Source: an uncultured Porphyromonadaceae bacterium (GTDB lineage: Bacteria; Bacteroidota; Bacteroidia; Bacteroidales; Muribaculaceae). Taken from it: a stretch of DNA of 64,000 bases. The notes below the pieces were generated by a model. That model made no database searches. It had not been told where the DNA came from and was given only the letters and a program-made list of their open reading frames with translations. The stretch's first letter is position 1, and every line of letters starts with the position of its first letter. This document shows, one piece after another, positions 8,157 through 17,628 of this stretch. Both the position numbers and the translations under genes were made by a program. The DNA is taken from assembly GCA_947175645.1 (NCBI GenBank), contig CAMWNP010000009.1, forward strand, positions 1-64,000, in the 5' to 3' direction.

Positions 8157-8978
8157 TCAGAGTTTCCCTATGAAAGAGTGATTTTTTTCAAATTTTTCTT
8201 TTATGACGGATGCATCGGTCTCGCTTCGGAACAAGCCGAACACTGCCGATCCTGAGCCTGACATGGCGCTGTAAACCGCACCACACTCTATCATGCAACG
8301 CTTGATTTCCTCAACCTGCGGGTGGAGTGAAAAGATGCCGGGCTCAAAATCATTCTTCACTTTTGACTGCCAGGTTGCAACGGGTGCGGCAAGTGACACT
8401 TCCAGGTTAAATTCCGGACTACGTGGAGTAACACCTGCATACGCTTCCTTTGTGGGAACGCTCACATCAGGTTTTACCACCGCAATCCAGAGTCCGCCGA
8501 GATCAAGATCAACATCGGAAAACTCGGTGCCGATACCTGTTGCCATGCGTGGACGGTTATGTATGAAAAATGGGCAATCGGCCCCGATAGTAGCGGCTAT
8601 CTCACACATTTCATCATCGGTCATGTCCAACGAAAAGATCTGATTAAGTCCCATTATCATGTGGGCAGCATCGGAAGACCCTCCCCCCAACCCGGCCCCG
8701 TCAGGGATAATCTTGTGGAGAAAGATATCGACAGCAGGAATTTCGTAGCGTCCGGCCACGGCAAGGTACGCCTTGACTACAAGATTCTTTTCCATGGGAC
8801 AGTCCACACGGTTGCCTGTTGTAGTCAATGTAACTTCGCCTGTGGCTGACGGCACGATCTCCAGGATGTCACACCATGGCACCGGCACCATCACGGTTTC
8901 AATGTCGTGATACCCGTCAGGACGCTTTGCAACGATGTTCAGCCCCAGGTTAATCTTGCAATTCGGGAACAGAATCAT
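8157..8978 (-). CDS. ispE: 4-diphosphocytidyl-2-C-methyl-D-erythritol kinase
   Basis: GHMP-family kinase of the non-mevalonate isoprenoid pathway; it phosphorylates CDP-methylerythritol at the 2-hydroxyl. The 273 residues show NLGLNIVAKRPDGYHDIE near the N-terminus, the Gly/Ser-rich ATP loop IPDGAGLGGGSSDAA, and the C-terminal MSGSGSAVFGLF. The start overlaps the stop of the upstream lipoprotein gene by four bases (ATGA). It appears to be the last gene of the long minus-strand run that includes the suf genes, which is notable because IspG and IspH of the same pathway are Fe-S enzymes. Confidence 0.97.
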   Translation of the reverse strand: MILFPNCKINLGLNIVAKRPDGYHDIETVMVPVPWCDILEIVPSATGEVTLTTTGNRVDCPMEKNLVVKAYLAVAGRYEIPAVDIFLHKIIPDGAGLGGGSSDAAHMIMGLNQIFSLDMTDDEMCEIAATIGADCPFFIHNRPRMATGIGTEFSDVDLDLGGLWIAVVKPDVSVPTKEAYAGVTPRSPEFNLEVSLAAPVATWQSKVKNDFEPGIFSLHPQVEEIKRCMIECGAVYSAMSGSGSAVFGLFRSETDASVIKEKFEKNHSFIGKL

Positions 8979-9382
8979 CGTGTGCCCGGACGTTTGCCGT
9001 TATACGTTCCGCCGTTGCTATTACCGTTAGCACCCGGACGCTGACCACCGCTGTTACTGTTGTTGTTTCCGGGGTTACCCATCAGTCCTCCGTTGTTGTT
9101 CTGCGGAGGATTAGGAGCCTGTGACGGACGGTTAGGCTGCGACGGCGCAGGTTTGAATCCGGGATTGAAGCCGGGGTTATATGATGGTGGTGGAGGCGTA
9201 GGCGCGTAATTATAGTTAGGATAATACACCGGTACATTCCCGATAGGATAAACTGGCGGAGGTGGAGGCGCCATTGGGTCGACATAGTAGTCATAGGAGG
9301 TTGTGGCATCCCACCATGCGCCGCATGAGCAGAAAATCAGGGCGGAGAGCACCGTAATGCAGGTGAGGGTAAGTTGTTTCAT
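8975..9382 (-). CDS. Pro/Asn/Gly-rich lipoprotein, function unknown
   Basis: A 135-residue predicted lipoprotein: signal peptide with lipobox LIFCSCG, then a short ATTSYDYYVDP segment and a low-complexity tail rich in Pro, Asn, Gly and Gln. The tail looks disordered and no catalytic domain is visible. It overlaps the upstream sufS stop and the downstream ispE start by four bases each, so it is translationally coupled within the operon. Confidence 0.75.
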   Translation of the reverse strand: MKQLTLTCITVLSALIFCSCGAWWDATTSYDYYVDPMAPPPPPVYPIGNVPVYYPNYNYAPTPPPPSYNPGFNPGFKPAPSQPNRPSQAPNPPQNNNGGLMGNPGNNNSNSGGQRPGANGNSNGGTYNGKRPGTR

Positions 9383-10617
9383 ATTCTGTTCAGTATTGAA
9401 TTTACTTTTTTCAGTGCTTCGATGAATTTGTCGGCTTCCTCACGTGTATTGTAAACGGCAAAGGAAGCACGAACCGTACCTTCCACCCCTAAGGCCTGCA
9501 TCAATGGCTGTGCACAGTGGTGACCCGTACGAACCGCAACTCCGAGTTTGTCAAGCAGCATACCGGTGTCATAGTGATGGGCATCGCCGAGAAGGAAACT
9601 TATAACGGCACTTTTATGGGGGGCGGTACCGAAGATTCTCACGCCCGGAATCTCCGAGATCATTCTTGCTGTGGTATAATCAAGAAGTTCCTGTTCATGA
9701 GCGGCGATATTATCCATTCCAATCTCGTTGATGAAATCGAGTGCACGAGGGAAAGCGGCGATATCCACGAAATCAGGAGTACCGGCCTCAAACTTGAACG
9801 GAAGTTCAGCGAAAGTCGTACCGTTAAAACTTACATGTGAAATCATCTCACCACCTCCCTGATAAGGAGGCATAGCCTCAAGCAAATCCTTCTTTCCATA
9901 AAGGATGCCGACTCCGGTGGGGCCATACATTTTGTGGGATGAAAACGCATAGAAATCCACATCCAAGTCCCTGACGTCAACCTTCATATGTGGCACTGCC
10001 TGTGCTCCGTCAACCATAACTACAGCGCCTTGACGGTGGGCATAAGCGGTCATTTCCTTAACCGGATTGACAGTGCCGAGCACATTGGATACATGGGTGA
10101 AAGATACCAGTCGCGTACGTTCCGTGAACATATTTCGGTATGCTTCAATGTCAAGTTCTCCCTTTTCATTGATGGGAACAACCTTGATCGTGAATTTCAC
10201 GCGGTTACGGAGCAGTTGCCACGGAACGATATTGGCATGATGCTCCATGACAGTCAGAATGATTTCGTCACCGTCATGCAGAAACGTGCCGCCCCATGAT
10301 GCCGCAACCAGATTTATAGCCTCCGTTGTTCCACGTGTGAAAATTACCTCCTGCTCCGAAGATGCATTGATGTAATCCCTCACCCTGCATCGTGTCTGCT
10401 CCATCAGGTCAGTGGCTTCCTGAGAGATGGAGAATACTCCGCGGTGAACATTGGCCTTTGTGTGGAAATAAGATGCATCAATTGCGTCAACCACCCTTTT
10501 CGGAGTCTGTGAAGTGGCTGTGTTATCCAGATAGACCAAAGGCTTATTGTAGACAGTCCGGTCAAGAATCGGAAACTGAGAGCGTATGTTCTGTAACTGA
10601 GCGTTATCCATTTGCAA
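9379..10617 (-). CDS. sufS: Cysteine desulfurase SufS
   Basis: PLP-dependent group II cysteine desulfurase supplying sulfur for Fe-S cluster assembly. At 412 aa it has the family layout: the PLP lysine in SSHKMYGPTGVGILYGKK, a PLP-ring His in VMEHHANIVPWQ, and the sulfur-accepting Cys368 in TGHHCAQP. It follows sufD by 3 bp. No sufE or sufU gene, the usual sulfur-transfer partner, is next to it. Confidence 0.97.
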   Translation of the reverse strand: MQMDNAQLQNIRSQFPILDRTVYNKPLVYLDNTATSQTPKRVVDAIDASYFHTKANVHRGVFSISQEATDLMEQTRCRVRDYINASSEQEVIFTRGTTEAINLVAASWGGTFLHDGDEIILTVMEHHANIVPWQLLRNRVKFTIKVVPINEKGELDIEAYRNMFTERTRLVSFTHVSNVLGTVNPVKEMTAYAHRQGAVVMVDGAQAVPHMKVDVRDLDVDFYAFSSHKMYGPTGVGILYGKKDLLEAMPPYQGGGEMISHVSFNGTTFAELPFKFEAGTPDFVDIAAFPRALDFINEIGMDNIAAHEQELLDYTTARMISEIPGVRIFGTAPHKSAVISFLLGDAHHYDTGMLLDKLGVAVRTGHHCAQPLMQALGVEGTVRASFAVYNTREEADKFIEALKKVNSILNRI

Positions 10618-10620
10618 TGG

Positions 10621-11979
10621 TTATTTATGACAATCTGATCCACATTCGGCACAAAGGAGATCCTCGCCGGTAAGACGTCGTTCAAGCAGATGACGCAGCC
10701 TGTCACGGATAGCATCCACGCGGATAGTATCGACAGCATCTGACATAAAGGCCTGCATCAGCAGTCGCCGTGCCTGGTCTACGGGGATGCCTCGGGTCTG
10801 CATGTAGAAAAGAGCATCCGGGTCAAGTTGTCCGGTGGTGGCCCCATGAGAACATTTCACTTCATCATTAAAAATGAGTAACTGCGGACGTGTGTGCATA
10901 CGGGCCTTATCAGAAGCAAGTATGTTATGGTTGCTCTGATACCCTTCAGTAAACGGTGCTTCCGGGCGCACCACTATGCTGCCCTCAAACGCGCCTGACG
11001 ATTCACCGTCAAGCAAGTATTTGAAGAGTTGATTACTGCGACAGTGAGGGGCATTGTGAATTACGTTGGAATTATTGTCAATGTGACTCTTACCGTCGGC
11101 AATCACAATTCCTGCCAGTTCAGCAGAACAGTTCTCACCATTAAGCGATACATTGTAATCATTGCGTGTCACACCGTTAAGAAGGGTGGAAGATGCGGCG
11201 GAAAAAGAAGAGTCATGCTCCTGACGAACAAACATCTGGGAGTATCGCGCTGTATTGGCCGAAGATTCTTCTATCCCGTATAGTCCCACAGATGCGCCTT
11301 TTTCAAGCATCACCTCCATTACCTCGGAAGACAGATAGGCTCCATCCCGGTTGCGAGTGTGGTCACACACAAGTATATTTGCAAACGAATTTTCCTCTGC
11401 AACAATAAGAACACGACGGAAAGCAGCCATAGGTGCAGGTCCGTCAAAGATATTCACCAACTGCAACGGTTTCTCAAGAACCACATTTTTGCTCAGATGG
11501 ATGAATACGCCATCCTGCACCAGCATGTTGTTTAGCGCTACGTTGACATTATCGCCGGGTGCTATCCTGCCATAATATTTTTTTACGAGTTCAGGGTGGA
11601 GTCGCGCTGCCGCAGCAAGCGAAGTGACCGTTACACCTTCCGGCAGATTGTTAAGCAGCGGACGTGTTGCAACGAATCTGTCATTTACCACCACGGCAAG
11701 CAGTGTGCTTACATTAGGGATGTCACACCGGAAACTCTCGGCTACATCCACCGGAATATTGTATCTGTTGATGTTCACACCGAAGTCCGGGGCAAACATA
11801 TCATTGATTGATGTTTTGTGAAACCCCTCATCTTTCTTAGTAGGGAAACGGCTGGATTTGAGCAGGTCACATGCAGTCTGACGCAACTCATTCAATACCG
11901 GTGCGGAATGGGAGTCTATGACCTCGGCATTGTCGGTGTAAAGATCTATATATTGCTTTAAGGCATCCATAGGCATCAT
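10621..11979 (-). CDS. sufD: Fe-S cluster assembly protein SufD
   Basis: Scaffold subunit of the SufBC2D complex. The 452 residues carry the SufB/SufD core beta-helix (about 170-400: VVNDRFVATRP, ANILVCDHTRNRDGAYL, HIDNNSNVIHNAPHCRSNQLFKY) and the conserved C-terminal FYMQTRGIPVDQARRLLMQAF. A His-Gly segment (NDEVKCSHGATTGQLD) matches the conserved SufD/SufB Cys-His motif. The start overlaps the sufC stop by four bases. Confidence 0.95.
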   Translation of the reverse strand: MMPMDALKQYIDLYTDNAEVIDSHSAPVLNELRQTACDLLKSSRFPTKKDEGFHKTSINDMFAPDFGVNINRYNIPVDVAESFRCDIPNVSTLLAVVVNDRFVATRPLLNNLPEGVTVTSLAAAARLHPELVKKYYGRIAPGDNVNVALNNMLVQDGVFIHLSKNVVLEKPLQLVNIFDGPAPMAAFRRVLIVAEENSFANILVCDHTRNRDGAYLSSEVMEVMLEKGASVGLYGIEESSANTARYSQMFVRQEHDSSFSAASSTLLNGVTRNDYNVSLNGENCSAELAGIVIADGKSHIDNNSNVIHNAPHCRSNQLFKYLLDGESSGAFEGSIVVRPEAPFTEGYQSNHNILASDKARMHTRPQLLIFNDEVKCSHGATTGQLDPDALFYMQTRGIPVDQARRLLMQAFMSDAVDTIRVDAIRDRLRHLLERRLTGEDLLCAECGSDCHK

Positions 11980-12752
11980 TCAAACTTTTCATCTATTTCC
12001 TGCTTGATCCAATCATAACCACGCTGCTCAAGTTCAAGCGCGAGTTCCGGACCGGCAGAGCGAACTATTCTGCCTTTATAAAGCACGTGCACGAAATCAG
12101 GCTTGATATAATCAAGCAACCGCTGGTAGTGGGTTATCACTATAGTGGCGTTCTCACTGCTTTTCAGTTTGTTGACACCTTCGGAAACAATCCGTAACGC
12201 GTCAATGTCAAGTCCGCTGTCAGTTTCGTCAAGGATTGACAGCCGTGGCTCGAGCATTGCCATCTGGAAAATTTCGTTACGTTTCTTCTCTCCTCCTGAA
12301 AACCCTTCGTTGACTGAACGTGACGCCAGTTTGTTGTCAAGTTCCACCACTGCACGCTTCTGACGCATTAATTTCAGGAAATCGCCGGCCGACAAGGGTT
12401 CCTGATGAAAATACTTACGCTTGGCGTTAATGGCCGCACGCATGAAGTTCACCATTGAAACGCCCGGGATCTCCACCGGATACTGGAACGAGAGGAACAA
12501 TCCCTCATGGCTGCGGTCCTCGGGTGAGAGTGAAAGCAGATCCATGCCATGGAAAGTTGCCGAACCCTCTGTTACCGTGAATACGGGATTGCCGGCAAGC
12601 ACTGAGGAGAGTGTGCTTTTACCGGATCCGTTCGGCCCCATTATTACGTGTACCTCACCGGGACGTATGGTGAGATTTATTCCTTTGAGAATTTCCTTGC
12701 CTTCTATTCCGGCATGAAGATTATTTACGTCAAGCAGTATATCGTTGTTCAT
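11976..12752 (-). CDS. sufC: Fe-S cluster assembly ATPase SufC
   Basis: ABC-type ATPase of the SufBCD scaffold. Walker A is GPNGSGKSTL, the ABC signature FSGGEKKRNEI, and Walker B LSILDETDSGLD, the degenerate ETDSGLD form typical of SufC. The start is placed at ATG 12752 (MNNDILLDVNNLHAG) by homology; an in-frame ATG at 12764 and a TTG at 12770 would add a few residues. It lies directly after sufB. Confidence 0.95.
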   Translation of the reverse strand: MNNDILLDVNNLHAGIEGKEILKGINLTIRPGEVHVIMGPNGSGKSTLSSVLAGNPVFTVTEGSATFHGMDLLSLSPEDRSHEGLFLSFQYPVEIPGVSMVNFMRAAINAKRKYFHQEPLSAGDFLKLMRQKRAVVELDNKLASRSVNEGFSGGEKKRNEIFQMAMLEPRLSILDETDSGLDIDALRIVSEGVNKLKSSENATIVITHYQRLLDYIKPDFVHVLYKGRIVRSAGPELALELEQRGYDWIKQEIDEKFE

Positions 12753-12772
12753 AATTCTTAGCATTGTCAAAT

Positions 12773-14221
12773 TTAACCTACTGAGCCCTCCAGTGTAATC
12801 TGAAGCAAGCGTTGCGCCTCTACGGCAAATTCCATGGGAAGTTTGTTCATCACCTCCTTGGCATAGCCGTTGACAATCAGTCCCACAGCCTCTTCCGTGG
12901 GTATGCCCCGCTGATTACAGTAGAAGAGTTGTTCTTCGCTGATTTTTGAGGTGGTAGCCTCATGCTCAACAATAGCGGTGGGATTGAGCACATCAACGTA
13001 AGGGAAAGTGTGCGCACCGCAGTTCGAACCTAAAAGCAGGGAGTCGCACTGAGTGTGGTTACGTGCGCCGGTGGCATCGGCGGCAACTTTCACCAGCCCT
13101 CGATAGGAATTCTGGCTGTGACCTGCCGAAATTCCTTTCGAAACTATGGTTGAACGTGTATTGCGCCCCAGATGTATCATTTTGGTTCCCGTGTCGGCCT
13201 GCTGCCTGTTCTTGGTAACAGCCACAGAATAAAACTCTCCCACGGAATTGTCACCTTTCAGCACACACCCCGGATATTTCCATGTGATTGCAGACCCGGT
13301 TTCAACCTGGGTCCACGAGAGTTTGGAATTGTCGCCACGGCATAAACCTCTCTTTGTCACGAAGTTATAGACACCTCCCCTTCCCTCGCTGTCACCGGAG
13401 TACCAGTTCTGGACCGTTGAATATTTCACTTCGGCTCTTTCCTCACAGATAATCTCCACGATGGCAGCATGCAACTGATTTTCATCGCGTTGTGGAGCGG
13501 TGCATCCTTCAAGATAACTGACATAAGCGTCATCGTCGGCAACAATCAGTGTTCGCTCGAACTGTCCCGTACCGGCTGCATTAATTCGGAAATAGGTTGA
13601 CAGTTCCATGGGGCATCTGACACCCTTGGGAATATAAACGAATGATCCGTCAGAGAAAACGGCGGAGTTAAGAGCGGCGAAAAAATTGTCTGTGTAAGGC
13701 ACTACCTTACCGAGATATTTCCTTACCAGTTCGGGATAATCCTTCACGGCTTCCGAAAAAGAGCAGAAGATTATGCCGAGTTCGGCAAGTTTCTCACGAT
13801 GTGTGGTTTTAACGGATACAGAATCCATAACGGCATCAACTGCCATCCCTGACAACATTTTCTGCTCATGCAGCGGAATGCCCAGTCGGTCAAAGGTCCT
13901 AAGAAGTTCGGGGTCGACCTCATCGAGTGATTCCGGAGCCTTACTCTTTTTGGGGGCCGCATAATAACTTATCGCCTGGTAATCAATCGGAGGTATATCA
14001 AGTTGCGCCCAGTCCGGCTGCCTGAGGGTAAGCCAGTGGCGATATGCCTTCAGACGGAAGTCAAGAAGCCATTCCGGTTCACCTTTTTTCCGTGAAATAA
14101 GACGCACCACATCCTCACTGATACCTTTGGGTATGATATCCGTGTCAATGTCACTGACAAAGCCGTACTTATATTCGCCGTCAGTGGCTCTGTTAATTAT
14201 CTGATCGTCAGATTCCTGCAT
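12773..14221 (-). CDS. sufB: Fe-S cluster assembly protein SufB
   Basis: Core scaffold subunit of the Suf system, 482 residues. The conserved SufB segments are present: [31 protein letters not shown], the Cys-containing [16 protein letters not shown] and [15 protein letters not shown], and the C-terminal [19 protein letters not shown] with the interface Cys. It starts the sufB-C-D-S order, 97 bp downstream of cvpA on the same strand. No IscR- or SufR-like regulator is nearby. Confidence 0.96.
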   Translation of the reverse strand: MQESDDQIINRATDGEYKYGFVSDIDTDIIPKGISEDVVRLISRKKGEPEWLLDFRLKAYRHWLTLRQPDWAQLDIPPIDYQAISYYAAPKKSKAPESLDEVDPELLRTFDRLGIPLHEQKMLSGMAVDAVMDSVSVKTTHREKLAELGIIFCSFSEAVKDYPELVRKYLGKVVPYTDNFFAALNSAVFSDGSFVYIPKGVRCPMELSTYFRINAAGTGQFERTLIVADDDAYVSYLEGCTAPQRDENQLHAAIVEIICEERAEVKYSTVQNWYSGDSEGRGGVYNFVTKRGLCRGDNSKLSWTQVETGSAITWKYPGCVLKGDNSVGEFYSVAVTKNRQQADTGTKMIHLGRNTRSTIVSKGISAGHSQNSYRGLVKVAADATGARNHTQCDSLLLGSNCGAHTFPYVDVLNPTAIVEHEATTSKISEEQLFYCNQRGIPTEEAVGLIVNGYAKEVMNKLPMEFAVEAQRLLQITLEGSVG

Positions 14222-14317
14222 CTAATTACAATTTACGTTCATTAAAGGACCTCCGTCAGCATGTGCCATCCGGGCGGTCACAATTTTGTAGATTAACAAA
14301 TAAAACAGGCGTGTTGT

Positions 14318-14812
14318 TTAGTTGCTGAAGCCGAACACCAGAGGTGCGAGGTCGCCCACGGCACGCCCTACGGCACCATGAGCCAGAACGGCGTATTTCA
14401 GCACGTTGAAGTTGAATATTGCCAGAGAAATATTTATCAATATGCTCAAAACCAACATCCACTGGAAGATAGAGAAAAGTGCGCCGAGAATACGGTCAAT
14501 CACGGTCAGGTTGAGTGATTTTGCAACGGTCTGCACCAATCGGGCAAGCATGCGTGTGATGGCGTAACCAACCACAAAGAGTGTAACATAGGCCACCACA
14601 AGAGATATGTAGTGGACAGTGTTGGCATCACCCATGCCACTGAACAGATGTACTTGAACAAAGTCTGTGAGCCATACTCCGAACATGCGGCAAGCGAGTA
14701 TCCCCACCACAACTCCGGCCAGTGCTCCCAACTGAACCACAATTCCTTTCCAGCACCCGTAGCCACCGGAAATTATCAATGTCAGCAGTATGATAATATC
14801 AAGTATTCCCAT
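14318..14812 (-). CDS. CvpA family inner-membrane protein
   Basis: A 164-residue protein with about four hydrophobic segments (IIILLTLIISGGYGCWKG, VVVGILACRMFG, VVAYVTLFVVGYAITRM, WMLVLSILINISLAIFNF) in the CvpA arrangement, including the early GxxxG-like turn. CvpA proteins are linked to colicin V production in E. coli and to envelope stress; the biochemical role is unclear. It lies between ssb and sufB in the long minus-strand run. Confidence 0.8.
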   Translation of the reverse strand: MGILDIIILLTLIISGGYGCWKGIVVQLGALAGVVVGILACRMFGVWLTDFVQVHLFSGMGDANTVHYISLVVAYVTLFVVGYAITRMLARLVQTVAKSLNLTVIDRILGALFSIFQWMLVLSILINISLAIFNFNVLKYAVLAHGAVGRAVGDLAPLVFGFSN

Positions 14813-14841
14813 AATAAAATAATTAAAACGTGTGTCAGGAG

Positions 14842-15183
14842 TCAGACAGAGGCACCTCGCTGAAGTATGTCAACCTTGTCAACGGCAACCTCTGCGACAG
14901 TTCGCTTTATGGCATTGTGATCCTGCCATGTGCGGTAGCGCAGACGCCCCTCCACATAGAGTTTTGTTCCTTTGCGTATGTATCGTTCGGCGAGTTCGGC
15001 CTTGTCGCCCCACATCACCAGATTATGCCATTCCGTGCGCTCGGGTATCATAGTGCCGTTAGGCCCTTGATGCGCAGGGTCAGTTGTAGCGAGAGAAAAT
15101 TCCGCCACAGGAATCTTGTCGACATGCCTCATTCGTGGATCGGCACCGACATTCCCTACGAGTATGACTCTATTGACCGACAC
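14842..15183 (-). CDS. ssb: Single-stranded DNA-binding protein, short form without acidic tail
   Basis: OB-fold SSB, 113 residues from the GTG at 15183 (MSVNRVILVGNVGADP, the standard SSB N-terminus), which overlaps the argD stop by 14 bp. Longer starts would add an unrelated extension inside argD. The conserved TEWHNLVMWGDKAELAERYIRKGTKLYVEGRLRYRTWQD is intact. The protein stops right after the fold (VDILQRGASV), so the flexible linker and DDDIPF tip are missing; such short SSBs are common as secondary copies in Bacteroidetes. Confidence 0.9.
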   Translation of the reverse strand: MSVNRVILVGNVGADPRMRHVDKIPVAEFSLATTDPAHQGPNGTMIPERTEWHNLVMWGDKAELAERYIRKGTKLYVEGRLRYRTWQDHNAIKRTVAEVAVDKVDILQRGASV

Positions 15184-16303
15184 CGAGCAATCTGCGGAAA
15201 CTGCTGATGAAGATATCGGCTTCATCACGGGTTAGACAAAGCGGAGGCAACAGACGAATCACATGAGTGCCTGATGCACCGGTGAAAATGTGCTCCTTAT
15301 GTATCAGATCTGACCGGAGTTGCTTCATTGGTTCCTCCATCTCAATACCTATCATGAGACCACGGCCGCGAACTTCCTTTACTCCGCGCAGTCCCTTCAG
15401 TTGCTCCATGATATAGTTGCCGGTAGCGGTGACATTGGATAGTATATCCTCATCTTTCATTACTTCAAGTACGGCTATGGCGGCTGCACATGCAAGATGA
15501 TTGCCACCGAAAGTCGTTCCCAGCATGCCGTAGACCGGTTCGATGCCGGGGGATATCAGGAGTCCGCCCATCGGGAATCCGTTTGCTATTCCTTTTGCCA
15601 TTGTTATGATATCAGGACGAATTCCGGCGAACTGATGTGCGAAAAAGCGTCCGCTGCGTCCGTAACCACACTGGATTTCATCGGCAATAAGAAGTGCGCC
15701 GTGACGTGATGTGAGTTCACGCAGTGATTTGAGGAAGTCATCGCCGGCAACCTGTATTCCACCCACACCCTGTATAGGTTCTATTATCACTGCAGCGACA
15801 TCGTTCTTCTCAAGTTCACGTTCTACAGCCTCGATATCGTTCCATGGAAGTACAGTGACGACATCGTTACGATTGACAGGAGCCTGTATCCTGGGATTAT
15901 CCGTTGCCTCAACAGCAAGTGATGTTCTTCCGTGGAAAGCCTTGGAGAAGGCAATGATCCGACGGCGTCCGGTAACGAACGATGCCAGTTTCATGGCATT
16001 TTCGTTAGCCTCGGCTCCTGAGTTGACAAGGAACAACTGATAGTCAGGATAGCCCGATGCCTCACCGAGCAAGTCGGCAAGTTGCTGTTGAAGCGGGTTT
16101 ATTACTGAATTGGAATAAAATACAAGTTTTGAAGCCTGGCGATTAATGGCGTCAAGATAACGGGGATGACTGTGACCTATTGAAATCACGGCATGTCCAC
16201 CATAAAGGTCGAGATATTCCGTACCTTTGGTATCGGTTACATGACATCCTTTACCATGATCGATGGCTATGTCAAAAAGAGGGTAAACATCAAACAGTTT
16301 CAT
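15170..16303 (-). CDS. argD: Acetylornithine/ornithine-type aminotransferase
   Basis: PLP-dependent class III aminotransferase of 377 residues, fitting acetylornithine aminotransferase of arginine synthesis. The PLP lysine is in ITMAKGIANGFPMGG, the catalytic Asp in LLIADEIQCGYGRSGRFFA, with FVNSGAEANENAMKLA and SKAFHGRTSLAVEATDNP near the phosphate-binding region. Other arginine genes are absent from the window, so an ornithine or succinylornithine role cannot be excluded. It sits 16 bp after the M18 peptidase and overlaps ssb. Confidence 0.88.
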   Translation of the reverse strand: MKLFDVYPLFDIAIDHGKGCHVTDTKGTEYLDLYGGHAVISIGHSHPRYLDAINRQASKLVFYSNSVINPLQQQLADLLGEASGYPDYQLFLVNSGAEANENAMKLASFVTGRRRIIAFSKAFHGRTSLAVEATDNPRIQAPVNRNDVVTVLPWNDIEAVERELEKNDVAAVIIEPIQGVGGIQVAGDDFLKSLRELTSRHGALLIADEIQCGYGRSGRFFAHQFAGIRPDIITMAKGIANGFPMGGLLISPGIEPVYGMLGTTFGGNHLACAAAIAVLEVMKDEDILSNVTATGNYIMEQLKGLRGVKEVRGRGLMIGIEMEEPMKQLRSDLIHKEHIFTGASGTHVIRLLPPLCLTRDEADIFISSFRRLLGVGQ

Positions 16304-16319
16304 TGCTGAGCAGTTGGTT

Positions 16320-17615
16320 TCAGATGTTAAAGAAATGAGTGAAAACCTTTACCGTGTAGAGATAATCAACCGTTGAGGCTGTCTCACGGCAGGAGTGCAT
16401 TGCCCACTGGGCTGCGCCCATGTCAACTCCGCGTATGTCAAGTTGACCGGTCAGAATGTTACCAAGCGTTGAGCCGCCGGCTACATCTGAATGGTTGACG
16501 AATATCTGGCACGGTACGCCCGCATCCGCACATAGCGAACGGAAAATGGCGGCGGAGTGTGCGTCCGACATATATTTGCAGTTGGCATTGACCTTGACCA
16601 CCGGACCTCCGCCAAGAACGGGATGATTGGTGGGATCTTGTTTCTCAACGTAGTTCGGATGGAGTCCGTGGGCATTATCAGCGGATATCATGAATGATCC
16701 GGCAGTTGCACGGAACATTGTCTCGGAGTCACCACCAAGTTGGTCGTTGATTCTCTGCAGAAGATTTTTCAGCACAGGGGAATGTGCGCCCTGTCGGGTT
16801 CCGCTACCGGTTTCTTCGTTGTCAAAGATTGCCATCACTCGCGTGTAAGCCGTGTTTTCGGAATCAAGCAGTGCGGTTAGTGCTGCGTATGCCATTTCCA
16901 GATCATCGATACGTCCTGACTGGATGAACTCACCGGAAGGTCCGAGAGTCATTGCAGGCGTTGTATCGAACAGGGTAAGATCGGCATCGATTATATCCTC
17001 GGGGGCAACCTCAAGTGTATCGGCTACAGTCTTGATCACGTAGTTCTTTGACTGAATCTCTTCATCAAGTCTGGCAATCACCGGAAGCATATCTTTTTGC
17101 TTGGACAGCGGGTTACCCTCGTTGACGGCACGGTTGTAATGGATAGCAAGATGGGGTATGGTGAGCAGAGGACGGTCAATCTTTACAAGGAGTGTCCGCG
17201 GGCGCATCGGGTCCTGGGTTCTGCATATAACTCGTCCGGAAATTGAAAGCGGACGGTCAAACCAGGTGTAGAGTATCGGTCCTCCATAAACCTCAGTGTT
17301 TAGTTTTAGTATCCTTCCCTCCGAAAGGATTTCAGGCGCGGGTTTGATACGGAATCCGGGAGAGTCGGAATGTGCGGAAATAATCTTATATGGAGCAGCC
17401 GGACCGCTCTCTCCAACCACAAATGCGAAGATAGCGGAATCATTCTGCGTAATATAATATTTACCACCGGGAACAAGTGACCACGCCTCGCGCTGATCAA
17501 GGCGGGTGAAACCGTGGGCATCGAGCGTACGGGATATGTTTTCAACTGCCCAGAAATTACATGTACTTGAGGTAAGGAAAGAGAGAAGTGATTCTATTTT
17601 GCTTTTGTCTTGCAT
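16320..17615 (-). CDS. M18 family aminopeptidase
   Basis: Dinuclear zinc aminopeptidase of the aspartyl aminopeptidase family, 431 aa, cytoplasmic (no signal peptide). Metal and catalytic motifs: SAHSDSPGFRIKP, GRIDDLEMAYAAL, FDNEETGSGTRQGAHS, SADNAHGLHPNY and the C-terminal AQWAMHSCRETAS. It probably releases N-terminal acidic residues from peptides, as known for the family. It lies between the OstA-like gene and argD with gaps of 13 and 16 bp, so it belongs to the same operon. Confidence 0.93.
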   Translation of the reverse strand: MQDKSKIESLLSFLTSSTCNFWAVENISRTLDAHGFTRLDQREAWSLVPGGKYYITQNDSAIFAFVVGESGPAAPYKIISAHSDSPGFRIKPAPEILSEGRILKLNTEVYGGPILYTWFDRPLSISGRVICRTQDPMRPRTLLVKIDRPLLTIPHLAIHYNRAVNEGNPLSKQKDMLPVIARLDEEIQSKNYVIKTVADTLEVAPEDIIDADLTLFDTTPAMTLGPSGEFIQSGRIDDLEMAYAALTALLDSENTAYTRVMAIFDNEETGSGTRQGAHSPVLKNLLQRINDQLGGDSETMFRATAGSFMISADNAHGLHPNYVEKQDPTNHPVLGGGPVVKVNANCKYMSDAHSAAIFRSLCADAGVPCQIFVNHSDVAGGSTLGNILTGQLDIRGVDMGAAQWAMHSCRETASTVDYLYTVKVFTHFFNI

Positions 17616-17628
17616 TGTGTTTATGGTG